From contig NZ_WHJG01000023.1 of NCBI RefSeq assembly GCF_011682175.1, positions 57,972 to 121,971 of the forward strand: a stretch of 64,000 bases of DNA, given 5' to 3'. Positions 62,097-64,000 of this stretch are shown in pieces (positions within the stretch are counted from its first letter, which is position 1; the number at the start of each line of letters is the position of its first letter). Source of the stretch: Massilia frigida. GTDB lineage: Bacteria; Pseudomonadota; Gammaproteobacteria; Burkholderiales; Burkholderiaceae_D. Below the pieces are notes generated by a model, which did not search any database, had not been told where the DNA came from, and worked only from the letters and a program-made list of their open reading frames with translations. A program made the position numbers and the translations under genes.

Positions 62097-62125
62097 TTGT
62101 TAATAGGGTGCAGTCGGTCTACAAT
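62097..62125 (+). promoter_or_regulatory. Sigma-70-type promoter for the HD-GYP gene
   Basis: TTGTTA (62097-62102) and TACAAT (62120-62125) are separated by exactly 17 bp, with the start codon 81 bp further downstream. The best -35/-10 pair seen in the window. Confidence 0.7.
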
Positions 62126-62206
62126 CGAACGGTCCCCCTGCGTCTCCGGCAGCTTGTTGGCTATCGATACGCTTGCCTTGCAACATAACGGTATCGGAAC
62201 TTGTTC

Positions 62207-63712
62207 ATGTCCTTTCTGTCCTCCGCCACGCCCAAACTCGCTCCATGGAAAGTTTTGCTGGTCGACGATGAGCCGGACATTCACGACATCACCAAGCTGA
62301 CCCTGAGCCGCTTCCGCCTCGACGGGCGCGCCCTGACCTTCTTGCACGCCTACACCGGCGCCGAAGCGAAGCAAGTGCTGGCGCGCGAGAGCGATATCGC
62401 GCTGGTGTTTCTCGACGTGGTGATGGAACACGACGACAGCGGCCTGGAAGTGGCGCGCTGGATGCGCGAAGACCTGGGCAACCAGTTCACCCGCATCGTG
62501 CTGCGCACCGGCCAGCCGGGACAGGCGCCGGAAGAGCGCGTGATCGTCAATTACGACATCAACGATTACAAGGAAAAGACCGAGCTCGACCGCACCAAAC
62601 TGTTCACCACCACCTTCGCCGCCCTGCGCGCCTACCGCGACATCATGAAGGTCGAGGAAGCGCGCCTGGTGCAAGCCAATTACCGCGAAGGCTTGGAGCG
62701 GGTGATCGCGGCGTCCTCGCACATTTTCCAGCAGCGCAATCTGAAAGACTTTGCCAGCGGCTTGCTGCAGCAAGTCGTGGCTCTGCTGCGGCTGGAAAAA
62801 AGCATGCTGCTGCGCCTGTCCGGCGCCAGCGTCATCACCGGCGAAAGCGAATACGAAATCCTGGCCCAGATCGGCGATATCGGCGAGACCATGCTCGGCC
62901 CGGAACTGATGGCCCAGCTCGACGATGCGCACAGCAACCGCATTTCGCGTTTGCATGGCGACACCTATGTCGGCTACTTCCCCAACAACAGCGGCAAGGC
63001 ATCCTTGCTGGTGCTCAAGGGGGTGGAGGAAATCGCCGACATCGATGCGCAACTGCTCGAAGTGTTTTGTTCGGGTGTGGCGATTGCTTTCGATAATATC
63101 TTGCTCACGCAAGAGATCACCGATACCCAGGCCGAGCTGATCATGCGCCTGGGCGACGTGGTGGAGTCGCGCTCGAACGAGGCCGGCAACCACGTGCGCC
63201 GCATGTCGCAGGTGTGCCATATGCTGGCGCAGGCGTCCGGCATGCCGGAAGATGAAACGGCGGTGCTGATGCATGCGGCGCCGATGCACGACATCGGCAA
63301 GATCGCCACGCCGGACGCGGTGCTGCTCAAGCCCGGCAAGCTCACGCCCGAGGAATGGGAAATCATGAAGCAGCACCCGACCGTGGGGCTGTCGATCCTG
63401 GACGGGTCGTCGCGGCCGATCTTGAAGGCGGCGGCCGTGATCGCGCATCAGCATCACGAAAAATTCGATGGCAGCGGGTATCCGCAGGGCTTGATGGGGC
63501 CGGATATTCATATTTATGCGCGCATCGTGGCGGTGGCCGACGTGTTCGATGCGCTCAGCCACAAGCGCTGCTACAAGGAAGCCTGGCCGCTGGAGGAGGT
63601 GGTGGCGCACTTGCGCGAAATCTCCGGCCAGCACCTCGATCCGGTGTTCGTGGAGCTGCTGATTGCCAATATCGATGCGGCGGTCGATATCAACCGGCGC
63701 TGGCCGGATTAA
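62207..63712 (+). CDS. Response regulator with DUF3369 and HD-GYP domains
   Basis: A 501-residue protein starting at ATG 62207. Receiver domain (~15-135) with phosphoacceptor Asp70 (LVFLDVVME) and acidic pocket VDDEPD. DUF3369-type region ~170-310, then HD-GYP phosphodiesterase domain with His361-Asp362 (MHDIGKI) and GYP at 424-426 (HHEKFDGSGYPQGL). It would cleave c-di-GMP under control of a histidine kinase not encoded here. Third c-di-GMP protein of the window. Confidence 0.94.
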   Translation: MSFLSSATPKLAPWKVLLVDDEPDIHDITKLTLSRFRLDGRALTFLHAYTGAEAKQVLARESDIALVFLDVVMEHDDSGLEVARWMREDLGNQFTRIVLRTGQPGQAPEERVIVNYDINDYKEKTELDRTKLFTTTFAALRAYRDIMKVEEARLVQANYREGLERVIAASSHIFQQRNLKDFASGLLQQVVALLRLEKSMLLRLSGASVITGESEYEILAQIGDIGETMLGPELMAQLDDAHSNRISRLHGDTYVGYFPNNSGKASLLVLKGVEEIADIDAQLLEVFCSGVAIAFDNILLTQEITDTQAELIMRLGDVVESRSNEAGNHVRRMSQVCHMLAQASGMPEDETAVLMHAAPMHDIGKIATPDAVLLKPGKLTPEEWEIMKQHPTVGLSILDGSSRPILKAAAVIAHQHHEKFDGSGYPQGLMGPDIHIYARIVAVADVFDALSHKRCYKEAWPLEEVVAHLREISGQHLDPVFVELLIANIDAAVDINRRWPD

Positions 63713-64000
63713 ATTATGATGGCACCGAAATCACTTCACTTTCGTTAGTTTAAGGTTAAAGAATTGTCGAACTCGGCGAGGTCGGCAATCATGATGAAAG
63801 TCGACTAATAGAGTCGTCTGATATTCTGGCCCTATGACGTTTCCGGTGAAACTTGACATCGGCTATGCTGTGAGGTTCTACCGTCCCGGAGTGCGGTCAA
63901 GGGCGGCGCGCGCTGCGCGCGTGCCGGCGTAGCGCACCCTTGACGGCATGCAGGGCGCATACGCTGGTCCATGGCCGCCGACGCGGCAGGCCGTGGCGGC
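63713..64000. other. Right-edge region with nested inverted repeats, no gene assigned
   Basis: Outer arms TCAAGGG (63897-63903) and CCCTTGA (63937-63943) enclose a GC-rich hairpin (CGGCGCGCGC...GCGCGCGTGCCG). The flanks differ in base composition from the coding region before them. It may be the end of a mobile element or a repeat family, but no transposase is visible in the window. Confidence 0.35.

Overview
The window looks like chromosomal DNA of a free-living, high-GC betaproteobacterium, most likely an Oxalobacteraceae member of the Massilia/Duganella/Janthinobacterium type. This is inferred from several things together: strong GC bias with GC-rich third codon positions, a PEP-CTERM exported protein, large TonB-dependent receptors, secreted subtilases, many c-di-GMP proteins and a plant-polysaccharide locus. 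No rRNA, tRNA, CRISPR array, prophage or intact insertion sequence was recognised.

Layout. 1-5.5 kb: a partial secreted protein, two tandem paralogous Ala/Lys-rich exported small proteins, a secreted DJ-1/PfpI-fold protein next to a GlxA-type regulator, a DUF2058 protein and a CAP-domain protein. 5.5-14.8 kb: a large DUF6351-like lipoprotein hydrolase, an HDOD protein, a Tat-exported phosphocholine-type phospholipase C with a small lipoprotein, a Cache-domain chemoreceptor and a luciferase-like oxidoreductase. 14.8-19.1 kb: stress and maintenance genes (Dps, an orphan ParA ATPase, a DJ-1/Hsp31-like protein, two Hsp20 proteins, a small exported protein). 19.1-21.3 kb: a three-gene blue-light cassette on the minus strand (MerR regulator, GTP cyclohydrolase I, BLUF photoreceptor). 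21.4-25.8 kb: a PsiF-like protein, a PAS-GGDEF-EAL protein and an ammonium transporter.

25.9-40.0 kb is a pectin/rhamnogalacturonan utilisation locus. It holds an FCD-type GntR regulator, a TonB receptor, a rhamnogalacturonan acetylesterase, a multidomain pectin methylesterase, a GH43 lipoprotein, an alpha/beta-hydrolase lipoprotein, a GH105-type unsaturated uronyl hydrolase and a DUF4861 protein. It ends in the C-terminal remnant of a second TonB receptor. Two promoters carry tandem FadR-type operators with the same core, which makes the locus a likely regulon of its own regulator. Outer-membrane uptake is followed by de-esterification and then exo-cleavage; no polysaccharide lyase was seen here. 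Palindromic REP-like elements are scattered through the locus, and two lie in frame just after signal peptides.

40-52 kb: a secreted subtilase with duplicated C-terminal modules, a GST/PNPOx operon with a divergent LysR regulator, a TetR regulator and an SDR that share a palindromic operator, and a second large subtilase immediately downstream of a PEP-CTERM protein. 52-64 kb: a YcbK/MepK-like peptidase, a MEDS-GGDEF-EAL protein, an MFS transporter, a PQQ-type sugar dehydrogenase, a thioesterase, an ECF sigma factor with a putative anti-sigma factor and an exported protein, a decayed TetR remnant, a DUF3016 protein, an Fpg/Nei glycosylase and a response regulator with DUF3369 and HD-GYP domains. 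A 12-bp tandem repeat occurs 3' of two unrelated genes 39 kb apart, in opposite orientations.
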